Assembly (NCBI GenBank): GCA_902784865.1
Contig: CACZWL010000008.1
Span: 37,853-101,852, forward strand
Origin: an uncultured Bacteroidota bacterium
GTDB taxonomy: Bacteria > Bacteroidota > Bacteroidia > Bacteroidales > P3
DNA length: 64,000 bases
Reading direction: 5' to 3'
This document shows, piece after piece, positions 33,601-41,700 of this stretch; position 1 is the stretch's first letter, and each line of letters begins with the position of its first letter. The notes below the pieces were generated by a model, which was not told the origin of the DNA, made no database searches, and worked only from the letters and a program-made list of their open reading frames with translations. The translations under genes and the position numbers were made by a program.

Positions 33601-36357
33601 GCCGGTGGAACCGAGCGAGGCATGGTGTACGGCGCCGTAGTCGCCGCAGTCGCAGAGGGCACGGAGGGTGAGGGTGTAGGCGGCGAAGGGGTTGAGGCCG
33701 TGGATCTCGGCAGGCGACGAGGTGTAGGTGAAGGTCTGGACGAGGCCCTCGCCGTTGAGGGTGGCCTCGACCGTGGCGACGCCCACCGACTGCCAGCTGA
33801 TGCGGACGGCGGTGCTGTCGATATTGGTGACGCTGAAGTCGTAGGCGGCGCAAGGCTCGATGCAGAGGTCGTCGATGAAGACGCGCGCCTCGGTGCGGCC
33901 GCCGACCAGCTTGATGGCGATGCGCGAGGTGGGAACGCCGAGGTCGATGCGGTAGTGGTGCCAGGTGTTGAGGGTGCCGACGGTTATGGTGTCGACGGGG
34001 ACGAAGGCGTCGGGGGTGCTGATGTCGTCGAGGTAGCCGACCATGAAGCGCGAGTTGACGGGCATGGCCGAGGCGTTGTACCAGAAGGCAAGGACGAGGT
34101 GCTGCGACGAGGAGGTGAGCTCGGGCAGCAGGGCTACGGTGTGCTTGTTGGCGGCGGCGCGGAAGTAGAGCGATTTGGGCGCCGAGTGGTTGCGCTGCGC
34201 CGAGGCCAGGGGGTAGTTGCCGAGGGTCGAGGAGCGGCGCCAGCTGGCGGGGAAGCCGTTGGCGGAGAGCGAGTTGAAGTCCTCGCAGATGGGCACCGAG
34301 GCGGGTGGCGGAGCGGTGAGGATGTGGAGTACGGTGCGCTGGCAGAGAGCGCCGATGGTGTCGGCGAGGGGGATGAGGTGGATGGCATAGTGGGTGGCGG
34401 GGGCGAGGCCCGAGAGGAGGGTGTCGGTGGCGGCGAGGAGGGCTGTGCCGGTGCCGTCGGCAAAGTTGGCCGAGGCCGAGGCGACGGCTTTGTACTCGAG
34501 GCGCACGCTGTCGGAGCCCAGGGCTGTCCAGCTGATGCGTGCCGAGGTCTGGCCGATGTCGCTGGCGGAGGCGCTGAGGAGGGCGTCGCGGTGGAGCGCC
34601 AGGGCGTCGAGGCGCCAGTCGCCGACGGCCTGGAAGGCGACGACGTGGCCGGCGGGGATGCCTATGCGGAGGAGCCGCCGCTGCCAGTCGGAGGCGTTGA
34701 GGGTGTGCTGCGGGGTGAAGGTGCCGAAGGGGTGGTCCATGGTGCCGACGACGAGGGTCGAGGCACCGGCGGCGTAGAAGTCGAGGAGCAGGCTGTCGTC
34801 GATGTCGTTGGCGCTGGGCATGGCGGCCAGGGTGCCTGCGGCGAGGCTGAGGCAGTGCGACCCTTCGAGGGCCGAGGTCGAGGCCGTGGCCGTACCCTGG
34901 GGGCAGACCCACCCTTGCGGCAGGCCCGAGGCGTCGAAGGGGGTGCAGTAGGGGACGGCGGTGGTGTGGGCGAAGGTGGTGACGCGGAGGAGGTCGTAGG
35001 CGCAGGGCAGGTCGCCGCAGTCGGGATAGACATAGAGGTCGTACTGCGTGGCAGGCGTCAGGCCGCTGAGCGTGAAGGGTTTGGAGGTGGCGGCGACGGT
35101 GGTGCCCGTGCCGGGGGTGAAGCCCAGGGGGCCGTACTCGAGGGTGACGTTGCCCGCGGTGAGGGGCTCCCAGTCGAGGATGACGCTGCTTTCGGTGAGG
35201 CCGTAGAAGCGTACGCTGTCGACCATGCAACGGGCTATGCGGAGGTCGTCGACGTAGAGCGTCGCACCCGAGGTGCGGAAGGCAATGTAGCCCGAGGTGC
35301 CCGTGTAGGGGGCCAGGCTGACCAGGTGGCGCTGCCAGGCCGCGGTGGCGACGAGGGTGTCGACGGGCACAAAGCTCTGTGGCTCAAGTGGGTATTCGAT
35401 TACGCCGACTTCGAGGGTGGCGCCGGCGCCACCGCGCAGCTGTAGGGCTACGTTGAGGAGGCCTGTGGCCACGCTCTCCTGCAGCGGCAGGATGTGGAGC
35501 AGCGTGTCGGAGGGCTGGAGGGTGAGGAAGGAGCTGCCGAAGGGGTTGTAGTAGGCGGGGACGAGTGCGGCAGGGGCCAGGGTGGTGGCGCTGACCTGCT
35601 GCGACGCCGAGCCTGCGCAGCCGACGCTGAAGGTGTAGGTGGTCGAGGGGTCGAGGCCGACGATGGTGAGTGGGGGCGTGGCGTCGGCGATGGTGATGCC
35701 GCTGTAGGTCACGCCGACGGGGCCGTCGCCGTAGCGCTCCCAGTCGAGGGTGACGCTGCGCGCCGTGAGGTGGGTGGCCGTGGGTTGGGTGGTGCCGCAG
35801 GTGCCGATGCGGAGGTCGTCGACGTAGCATTCGGCGGTGGCACCCTTCAGGGCACGCTGCATGCGGAAGGCCAGCCGACGGCCTGTGCCGGCGTAGCGGC
35901 CGAGGTCGACGACCATCTCCTGCCACACCCCCGGGCGGTCGGCATGGAGGGTGTCGACGGGCTGGAAGAGGTGGGTGTAGCGGCCGGTGTCCTGGCAGAC
36001 GCCGACCTCGAGGCGCGTGGCGGTGGAGGCGGCGTAGAAGTGGAGGCGCAGGAAGACCCCGTCGAGGTCGGCAACGTCGAGGGGCGGCGCTATGGCCATG
36101 CTGTAGTGGCTGCCGCTGAGGCTGCCGGAGTAGAGCATGAGCGAGGCCGCACCGCTGTGCGCACGGCTGCCGTCGACGCGCGGCGAGGGGCCTAGGTCGT
36201 AGTTGCGGTTGACTGTCCAGCAGGTCGGTGCGTGGCCTGTCGTATAGGTGTCGAAGTCCTCGGCCCAGGGGAGCGGGAGGTCCGTGCAGGGGCTCTGGGC
36301 CGCTGCGGGCAGCCAGGCCAGGAGTAGCAGGGCGGTTATAAGGCGTAGTATTCGCAT
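27667..36357 (-). CDS. Giant T9SS-exported multidomain surface protein (CHU_C/type B sorting domain)
   Basis: A 2,896-residue protein with a signal peptide (MRILRLITALLLLAWLPAAA). Its first two thirds repeat a two-part module: a jelly-roll (MAM-like) domain opening with xPYC and followed by GW, then an Fn3-like domain with IEYGPTGFAYGSGTTV. Toward the C-terminus are shorter repeats containing GCDS (EGCDSLHVLGLQL, FGCDSLVTMHLQI, RGCDSVATLHLTV). It ends with a gliding-motility-associated type B sorting domain: PNVFTPDEDINN, IYNRFGALVFQS, WDGRNRKGEPCPTGSY. It should cross the outer membrane through T9SS and act in adhesion or as a surface scaffold. No enzyme motif is seen. Its promoter region has a 14-bp palindrome. 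Confidence 0.92.
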   Translation of the reverse strand: MRILRLITALLLLAWLPAAAQSPCTDLPLPWAEDFDTYTTGHAPTCWTVNRNYDLGPSPRVDGSRAHSGAASLMLYSGSLSGSHYSMAIAPPLDVADLDGVFLRLHFYAASTATRLEVGVCQDTGRYTHLFQPVDTLHADRPGVWQEMVVDLGRYAGTGRRLAFRMQRALKGATAECYVDDLRIGTCGTTQPTATHLTARSVTLDWERYGDGPVGVTYSGITIADATPPLTIVGLDPSTTYTFSVGCAGSASQQVSATTLAPAALVPAYYNPFGSSFLTLQPSDTLLHILPLQESVATGLLNVALQLRGGAGATLEVGVIEYPLEPQSFVPVDTLVATAAWQRHLVSLAPYTGTSGYIAFRTSGATLYVDDLRIARCMVDSVRFYGLTESSVILDWEPLTAGNVTLEYGPLGFTPGTGTTVAATSKPFTLSGLTPATQYDLYVYPDCGDLPCAYDLLRVTTFAHTTAVPYCTPFDASGLPQGWVCPQGTATASTSALEGSHCLSLAAGTLAAMPSANDIDDSLLLDFYAAGASTLVVGTMDHPFGTFTPQHTLNASDWQRRLLRIGIPAGHVVAFQAVGDWRLDALALHRDALLSASASDIGQTSARISWTALGSDSVRLEYKAVASASANFADGTGTALLAATDTLLSGLAPATHYAIHLIPLADTIGALCQRTVLHILTAPPPASVPICEDFNSLSANGFPASWRRSSTLGNYPLASAQRNHSAPKSLYFRAAANKHTVALLPELTSSSQHLVLAFWYNASAMPVNSRFMVGYLDDISTPDAFVPVDTITVGTLNTWHHYRIDLGVPTSRIAIKLVGGRTEARVFIDDLCIEPCAAYDFSVTNIDSTAVRISWQSVGVATVEATLNGEGLVQTFTYTSSPAEIHGLNPFAAYTLTLRALCDCGDYGAVHHASLGSTGNVATDNVTTYSIHTLPGYATPPYCNGFESSLTGHMPYHWRRISGTASVSDAKALTGYRSFMMRNNTTVTTAPFHNLASLTGSVNLYTNSAASLVVGVMTVPDSANSFLAIDTLTLSHPRQWQRFFFNLAAATPAHEYIAFRLANTDTCTLYLDDLAVSTCGIANASISDGIVQWQAVNSPSAIDIEYGPTGFTPGTGTTSTVAAPPFSLGALPAGVNYDIYLSAQCDSIGTCSPLKLSLNSPSEPPYCEFFEVVTPSALPDGWTIGRAYNGAPTTALHPTRVLVMKGRSVETNRSMAIFPIMTTQTDSMQLAFSMRSANSGIARIALGYVDANADPNTFTPFDTLQNSANNRWERRLRRLLPPDGKRLAFSCYSAGQNVEVWIDSLALTHYVTPAVSATSAHTASIAIEAAGGMLEYGLSGFTPGSGTTLTLTSRQTTLAGLTANRQYWFYTLDEHGNHTCLPPVKVTMPTEAALPYCRTNVVVSQLQLPEMAAPSIADLHLYLTLRPGTLVVGVMGINGDWNSFEPLDTIVVAPGTRSQRHLNYPAYSGNGHFIAFRSIGGNVTVERLHITDCPLIEATLRNNEVLLTGNGTAEYGPAGFAFGSGTLVSVADSLRITSLSDNTVYDFRPLCSATPAPCYPPMQWRTSTTVDLPYCCDLASGLPLGWDTSSNTLTPAISLTGGSLALTVATDQQATATLPIFDADSIVLDLEVFFTSTSVALLVGSDTLRVPAGSWQTVRRKVASRLRPQLTAVGNGTIRLRRVEAATCALPRDVSVTLPGGGNVILDWDASGCDNFYFEYRLPGETQGTTVQATTPPMTLALLPDTSYSLYTICAPLATTCRQPLAISTLPPPQSLPYCVDAVETAALPQGWKLLTANGATYLVLPQFDVDSLRRLNILLFARTQNSNQRLTLGTLLFASDPSTFDSLDAIPTSTSSLARYFHVLDSYYGSGRFLALRIEGNGWVDIRDLSVSTCAAYDIRLMATEADWATFSWNQQGSPSVSIEYGPTGFAYGSGTTVAATASPFTISGLDPLTDYTFYASYQCPSVTCRPLVVDTFFIFTPKGGVGCIDYTDLRASYVTCKYGSYENPSQHMGVIDHGYLSVASRHTVHFDTTERDARTGGLLRTVPVGESASVRLGNWGTGGSGTPQAESITYGMTVDSSLFDLLILKYAAVLQDPEHSASLQPRFRLEILNQQDQLIDSCGMAFFIANPNLHWNQAPNEVLWKDWTTVGMDLSAYAGQTIFIRLTTNDCGEGSHFGYAYFTLECASKRMQTEGCSNVPNNRFTVPSGFNYRWYTNLDTTTISDSSSIWVRSDNSLTYYCNLSFVDKPDCNFTMSAFAGARYPLALFDTAVAVANCEFDLALTDRSTISGDGISPIGTGESCESTLWLLPDGSTSTASSLTHHLPDTGFYSVALVAGIASDQCLDTLRRNIHITYPYPKTQLAGRDRRCDNEPPDTIRVRNATSYTWLNGNSSPLIIAPAADTSVTCTTVDSNGCPNTLHHTLRVFPSYRIDDTDSICNSQQTYTWHDTTITVDQTAGILRRNRMLVTAEGCDSLHVLGLQLMPTYYIHHHDTLCHDSRLPFFDTVLTTTGSYLHTDSTSFGCDSLVTMHLQIIPRVYADDILETCDSLVWIDGNTYHYDTIGPLDTLYTTRGCDSVATLHLTVYRSTLEVAIDTFCQGTTYTFRSHALTETGYYADTLSTIHHCDSILAIDLTCLTIPKLTIDSDYDCDSLYHHVVATSDVPYILWSAFPPDPTLDLQEQSLNIDVHPQTRTVYTLYADYAADPHCPATATVTLSPARRPKAQIKVNPDALTHPQVDFDAFDISNENVERYWYINGILQPEGSRHLHASADPDSDTTRVMLVISDGHCSDTALHLLPTLYSTLLAPNVFTPDEDINNAFFFTGHGILTAEIHIYNRFGALVFQSSDFNARWDGRNRKGEPCPTGSYVWTIRYTSQALPTSFKTATGSVLLLR

Positions 36358-36389
36358 ACGTCACCCTTAACGCGGTATGTTGCAGTTTA

Positions 36390-36411
36390 TTGTACGCGTA
36401 CAACAAAAATA
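36390..36411 (-). promoter_or_regulatory. Promoter of the giant adhesin gene with a 14-bp palindrome
   Basis: TATTTTTG on the minus strand (36404-36411) is followed directly by the perfect palindrome TTGTACGCGTACAA (36390-36403), which covers the predicted transcription start. Confidence 0.5.
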
Positions 36412-36454
36412 TGTGCGGGTGCGCGCGAGGGCATTAGCCCGTCGGCGTGTGAAG

Positions 36455-36483
36455 AAATGTTAAAAACGGACGTTTTAACATTT
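36455..36483. repeat. Inverted repeat 1, ATGTTAAA hairpin
   Basis: AAATGTTAAAAACG (36455-36468) pairs with CGTTTTAACATTT (36471-36483), with one bulged A. Confidence 0.8.
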
Positions 36484-36617
36484 ATTAGGAAAGTTGGAGA
36501 CCTGTTTCCGAGAGTTTTGTTTCCGGCCAAAGTCGGCGCGGAAACCAAAAACGGCCTCTGTAAACACCATGGAATCAATGTGTTGAAGCGATAAGCCTGA
36601 TTTTGAGCGTTTTGTGG

Positions 36618-36667
36618 CATCTGGTAGGTGAATGGTTCGACTCTGGTAGGTATATGGCAGGTGTCTG
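36618..36667 (+). repeat. Interspersed intergenic element, copy C
   Basis: GCATCTGGTAGGTGAATGG, then TTCGACTC, then TGGTAGGTATATGGCAGGT: one unit before the conserved box and two variants after it. Confidence 0.7.
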
Positions 36668-36673
36668 AAAAGC

Positions 36674-36725
36674 GAATTGTTAATAGATGTTAAACGAGGG
36701 TGCGTTTAACATCTATTAACAATTC
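36674..36725. repeat. Inverted repeat 2, perfect 23-bp arms
   Basis: The left arm 36674-36696 (ending AGATGTTAAACG) and right arm 36703-36725 are exact reverse complements around a 6-base loop. There is no T run after it. Confidence 0.9.
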
Positions 36726-36946
36726 TGAATCGGGGTCCTTTCCGGTGGCGGAAGGCTCCCTTTCCGGGTGGCGGGTTATGCCGGTTTTGCACCGCCGCGC
36801 GGGTCGGTTTCCGGCTCTTTGCCCGGAGCGGCCACAGGGGCGTAAAAATGCGTGCAAATATCATGGAATCAGGCGCTAGGGTGCATTTTTCCACAATATA
36901 GTGCGGTTTGCCGCCAAAAATAGGCTTAAGTGTCATGTTCTATGAT

Positions 36947-36985
36947 GCTTAGGGCCGGTTCCACGTCGTGGAACCGGCCCTAAGC
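36947..36985 (-). terminator. Terminator of tnaA
   Basis: GCTTAGGGCCGGTTCCACG (36947-36965) pairs perfectly with the 19 bases 36967-36985. It lies 24 bases after the tnaA stop. Confidence 0.75.
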
Positions 36986-37008
36986 GGTGCAGCCGTTCTG
37001 CGGGGCGT

Positions 37009-38385
37009 TTAGCCCAGGCGGCGGAACTGGCAGGTGAAGTGGCGCATGAGCTCGGCCTCCCAGGTGATCTCCAGACCGCGCTTGATGGTGTCGCGGCGGT
37101 CGTAGACGTTCTTCAGGGCGGCGGCGATGACGTCCATGTGGTTGTTGGTGTACACGCGGCGGGGGATGCAGAGGCGGACGAAGTCGTTGCCGCCGAAGCG
37201 GTTCTCGCGGGTGACGGGGTCGCGGTCGGCCAGGACGTAGCCGATCTCGCAGGCGCGGATGCCGGCTTCGAGGTAGAGCTCGCAGGTCAGCGTCTGGGCC
37301 GGGAACTCCTCCTTGGGCACGTTGCTGAGCACCTTGTCGCCGTCGACGAAGATGGCGTGGCCACCGGCGGGGCGCTGGTAGGGGATGCCGTACTCGTCGA
37401 GCTTCTGGGCAAGGTAGTGGACCTGCTTGATGCGGGTCTCGACCATCTCGAACTCAATGTTTTCCTTCAGGCCGACGGCCAGGGCGTCCATGTCGCGGCC
37501 GTTCATGCCGCCGTAGGTGAGGAAGCCTTCGAAGGGGATGCAGAAGAGCTTGGCGCCCTCGTACCACTCCTTCTTGTTGGTGGCGATGAAGCCGCCCATG
37601 TTGACCAGGCCGTCCTTCTTGGCGCTCATCGTCATCGAGTCGGCATAGCTGAACATCTCGAGGCAGATCTCGCGGAGGGTCTTGTTCTCGTAGCCTTTCT
37701 CGCGCGTCTTGATGAAGTAGGCGTTCTCGATGAAGCGGGCGCTGTCCATGTTGACGGGCACGCCGTAGCGGTGGCAGAGCTCGCAGGTCTCGCGGATGTT
37801 CTGCATGCTCACGGGCTGGCCGCCGACGGTGTTGTTGGTGACGGTGAGGACCATGAAGGGGACGTTGCCCTTGTTCTCAACGAGCACTTTCTCAAGCTTT
37901 TCTAGGCTGACGTTGCCCTTGAAAGGCACCTCGAGCTGGGTGTCGTAGGCCTCGGGGACGGTGACGTCGATGGCGAAGGCCTTGCGGCTCTCGATGTGGC
38001 CCTTCGTGGTGTCGAAGTGGGCGTTGCCGGGGATGACCTGGCCGGGCTTGACGAGGTAGGAGAACAGCACGTTCTCGGCGGCGCGACCCTGGTGGGTGGG
38101 GATAACGTACTCGAAGCCTGTGAGTTCGGTGATGGTGTCCTTCATGTGGAAGAAGGAGCGTGCGCCACCGTAGCTCTCGTCGCCCTGCATCATGGCGGCC
38201 CACTGGCGGTCGCTCATGGCGCCCGTGCCGCTGTCGGTCAGCAGGTCGATGTAGACGTAGTCGCTCTTCAGCATGAAGACGTTCTGGTGGGCCTCGTTGA
38301 GCCATTTCTCACGCTGTTCGCGCGTGGATTTCTTGATGGGTTCGACCATCTTGATTTTCCAGGATTCTGCAAATGGAAGTTCCAT
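37009..38385 (-). CDS. tnaA: Tryptophanase
   Basis: A 458-residue PLP-dependent beta-eliminating lyase that splits tryptophan to indole, pyruvate and ammonia. The sequence follows the Bacteroides-type tryptophanases closely: MELPFAESWKIKMVEPI, YIDLLTDSGTGAMSDRQWAA, IPTHQGRAAENVLFSY, DSARFIENAYFIKTRE, and the PLP lysine in MTMSAKKDGLVNMGG. Tyrosine phenol-lyase is a close relative; the N-terminus and overall match favour tryptophanase. It is monocistronic with its own terminator. The 200-base leader has no Trp-containing peptide, so a TnaC-type control is not evident. Confidence 0.92.
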   Translation of the reverse strand: MELPFAESWKIKMVEPIKKSTREQREKWLNEAHQNVFMLKSDYVYIDLLTDSGTGAMSDRQWAAMMQGDESYGGARSFFHMKDTITELTGFEYVIPTHQGRAAENVLFSYLVKPGQVIPGNAHFDTTKGHIESRKAFAIDVTVPEAYDTQLEVPFKGNVSLEKLEKVLVENKGNVPFMVLTVTNNTVGGQPVSMQNIRETCELCHRYGVPVNMDSARFIENAYFIKTREKGYENKTLREICLEMFSYADSMTMSAKKDGLVNMGGFIATNKKEWYEGAKLFCIPFEGFLTYGGMNGRDMDALAVGLKENIEFEMVETRIKQVHYLAQKLDEYGIPYQRPAGGHAIFVDGDKVLSNVPKEEFPAQTLTCELYLEAGIRACEIGYVLADRDPVTRENRFGGNDFVRLCIPRRVYTNNHMDVIAAALKNVYDRRDTIKRGLEITWEAELMRHFTCQFRRLG

Positions 38386-38592
38386 AATGATTATTGTTTA
38401 AATTGATAAATGTTTGTAATAAAAAAGATTGCAGCAGAGGATCCGGCGGGGCGGCCGCGGAAGGGGTGGGCGAGGGGTCGGCGCACAAGCGGCAACCGCT
38501 CACTAACGATAGTCGTAAACGTCTCTCTTCTTGATGTTTAGGAAGAGATTGCAAGGGGCGGAATATGGGTTGGAACCATTCATATCTCGGCT

Positions 38593-38601
38593 GCAAAGAT
38601 A
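38593..38601 (-). promoter_or_regulatory. -7 promoter box of tnaA
   Basis: TATCTTTGC on the minus strand, giving a leader of about 200 bases before tnaA. Confidence 0.6.
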
Positions 38602-38703
38602 CGAAAAAAAAATAACATGGCAAGGAAAAAGTGAGAAAATGCAAAAAAATATTAAAATTTCGTCAGAAGTGATTTTTTTTCTCCCCATGTCAAAAAAAAA
38701 GTG

Positions 38704-38712
38704 TATATTTGC
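38704..38712 (+). promoter_or_regulatory. -7 promoter box of the 3,877-residue protein gene
   Basis: TATATTTGC, 79 bases before the first ATG at 38791. Confidence 0.65.
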
Positions 38713-38790
38713 ATTTTGGATTTATTCCACAAGTATGGTGTATAATATTATACGCCAGACTTTTGAGGTAATAGTGTCCATGTTAATTTA

Positions 38791-41700
38791 ATGTTGAAAA
38801 CTGGAAAAATGAAAAAGAATACAAGACAGAATATGAAATCAAAAGTACTTTTTCCGCTGCTGATGCTAGCAGCCGTGGCTGGACTGTCTTCCCGGCTACA
38901 GGCACAAACTGGACTCTACACCATCACCAACGGCACGCTGAAGTGGGTCGAGGTGCGCGGTGCGGGCGATTCCGTCAGGACCGACATCGGTTACCACAAT
39001 GGCTTGCCCCGCTACCAGACCAATGGGTCCAACGTCACCTACGACCTCCAGAAAGGCACGACCTACCTGGCCCTCGACCTCTCCGGTTCGGAGCCCAACT
39101 TCAGAGCCGTGAGCTCCTTTAGCGAGTATTGCGTCTGGAAGAGCTCGGGCGACGTCGGCTACTACTGGCAAGAGTGGGACGGCTACCGCTACTACCTCGC
39201 CGGCTCTATCGAAGAACCGATGATTTACAAGGTCGCCATGGTCGGCATGCTCAACTCCGCCACCTACTGGTACAAGTGGAACTACGGCGCCGGCATCGAC
39301 AAAAGCTACGTCCGCGCCGGCGACTACCACGTCTCGCGCTACTGGCTCATGTACGACGGCGCCACCTGGCGGATGTCGTGCGAGTCGCAGGAGCGCCCCG
39401 AGACCATCAACTGGCCCTCCGCCGACCCCGCCGTCACCAACAAGGAGTGGTTCTGCAGCAACTCCGCCATGTCCGGCTACGCGGGCACGGGCGCTGTCGT
39501 CATGCCCGTCACCCTCACCGAAGAGCCCGCCTCCATCCACCGCCCTGGCGGCGTCAACGTCGGCCTCAAAGACGTCAACCTCTCGGCAACCACCATCTCC
39601 TATATCAGCAACGAGCCCATCGTGGCAACTCCTGAATACTTCCCCACCGCTGCAGGCACCTACCAATATACGCCCGCGTATCGTATTTATACGGAAGAAA
39701 CCCGCCGCCTCGGCATCAACCTCACCGAGAGCAGCCGCACCACCGACACCTACGGCGCCGCCGGCGTGCCCACTACCCGCAACATATACTACTGGGAGGA
39801 CGGCACCACCACCCGCAGCGGCAGCAACCCCCCGTCGTCCTCAAGCATCAACATCAGCCCCAGCGATGTGCGCAAGTTGGACTTCACCCTCAGCAATAAC
39901 GCCAAGCGCTACCTCTCCGTCGTCGTGGACACCCCGACGAACCCCAGAGCCACCATCACCTGCATCGCAGCTCCCGAAGTGGCCACCACCGTCAGCATCA
40001 CCCTCACCGTCACTACCTCGCAGGGCATCTCCGAGTCTGTGACCAAAGAGTTCACCATCCTGCCTGATGTCAACCGCGACATCAAGACCACCAGCGAAAA
40101 GTCTGTCTTCGTGAGCGGCTACGTCTTCGGCGGCGGCCGTATGGCCGACGTCGAGGGTAACACCGACGTCGTCGTCAACAACTGCGACACCATCAGCATG
40201 GTCTTCGGCGGCAACGATATCGGCGGCCGCGTCACCGGCGGCTCCAACGTCCTCATCGGCACCGACCTCACCACCGCCGAGAAACCCATCGGCATCGGCT
40301 CGGTCTACGGTGCCGGCAACGGCTACTACCACTACCCCAGCCGCTCCACTGGCGTAGGTCAGCCCATCGGCGAATGCTTCCAGTACATAGCTGCTGCCAA
40401 CATCAGCACCTGGAACAACTCCGATGTGGTGGCCGAAAACTCCGCTTCAGACCTCTTCGTCCCCACCATCCGCAATACCGTCGTCACGGTCAACAGCCGA
40501 TACGCCGTCATCGACTCGCTCTTCGGCGGCGCACGTAACGCCAACGTGGGCTACACCGACGTCGTGGCCGACACCGCCACGTCGGTGCGCATCAACGACG
40601 GTATCATCTTCGCCGTCTTCGGCGGCAACAACGTCGGCGGTTGCCTGCAGACCGGCAAGCCCACAGGCCTCTACGTCACCGGCGACTACGACGAACCCGG
40701 CAAGAACGCTCCGGTGCCCATCCTTAATTCCTTTTATACTAACTACGGCCGCGACTTCGGTATCCGCTACGTCTTCGGCGGTGGCAACAAGGTGTTCCAC
40801 AACGGCGACATCACGATGGTCATCACCGGCGGTATGATCGACTCCGTCTTCGCCGGCGGTAACTCGGCCGACGTCAAGAGCACCTTCTGCGAGGTGAACT
40901 GCGACGGCAGCAACACCATCTACTACAACCACACGGTGGCCACGCTGCCCGCCTCCTTCGACCCCGCCTCCCACCAGCCTGAGAGATGGGTCGGCGCCCG
41001 CGGCCGCTACAACGTCCGCGCGCTCTTCGGCGGCAACAACATGGCCGACATGAACACCATCCCCGACCTCAAATTCGAGGCCGGCGGTATCGGTGCCGTA
41101 TATGGCGGCGGCAACCAGGGCGACATGGTCTACGACGACCCGACCTATGCCACCCTGCGCCAAAACATCAGAGACTCCATCAACGTCTCCCTCGCCAAGT
41201 TCACGGGCGACGCCACAACCTACATCAAGGCCCCGGTCGAAGGTGTCAGCACCTACGTCCACCTGGTCCCCTCCGACCACGACAAGCTCTTCATCGACTA
41301 TGTCTACGGCGGTTGCCGCTCGGCCAACGTCCTCACCTCGACCCTCGTCGACATGGAGGGTGGTAAGGTCGGCGCCGTCTTCGGAGGCTGCAACATCAGC
41401 GGCGACGTCGGATCGACCATCTCCGCCCACGGCCGCGGCATGGCCGGTACCTACGTCCACATCTCCGGCGGCGACGTCCTGAACAACGTCTACGCCGGCG
41501 CTAACGGCTACTACCACTGCGCCGAAGGCGAGCGCCTCTCGGCCGCCAAATATGTCGCAGGTGTCAACTTCACCGACAACGAAGGCACACCCTTCGATGC
41601 TTTCGACGACTACATCGGCTACTACCGCCCCACCCACAACTACACCCACCTGCTCATCTCCCAGACCAGCGACAAGGTCGACCATACTATTATATATGGT

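Larger units (their letters stand above)
36412..36946. other. Intergenic stretch with hairpins and repeats
   Basis: No gene is evident. It contains two related inverted repeats (36455-36483 and 36674-36725), copy C of the interspersed element, and two short CATGGAATCA repeats near 36569 and 36863. Confidence 0.7.
38386..38790. other. Divergent intergenic region between tnaA and the 3,877-residue protein gene
   Basis: It contains the tnaA promoter (38593-38601) and the opposite promoter (38704-38712). A GC-rich patch lies at 38436-38500. No further gene is supported. Confidence 0.6.

Noticed and set aside
32767-35445. Open frames of 700-890 codons overlapping the 2,896-residue protein on either strand
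   Set aside because: Translations are Gly/Val/Glu-rich or Pro/Arg/His-rich artefacts of the GC-rich repeat gene. The sense frame has a signal peptide and a sorting domain.
36618-36667. TTCGACTC boxes as T-arms of degenerate tRNA genes
   Set aside because: The box resembles a T-loop, but no acceptor stem, anticodon arm or D-arm can be folded around any of the copies.
38506-38583. A 26-codon frame in the tnaA leader as a TnaC-like leader peptide
   Set aside because: It has no Trp, its ATG would sit at the predicted transcription start, and no Rho or boxA-like features are evident.
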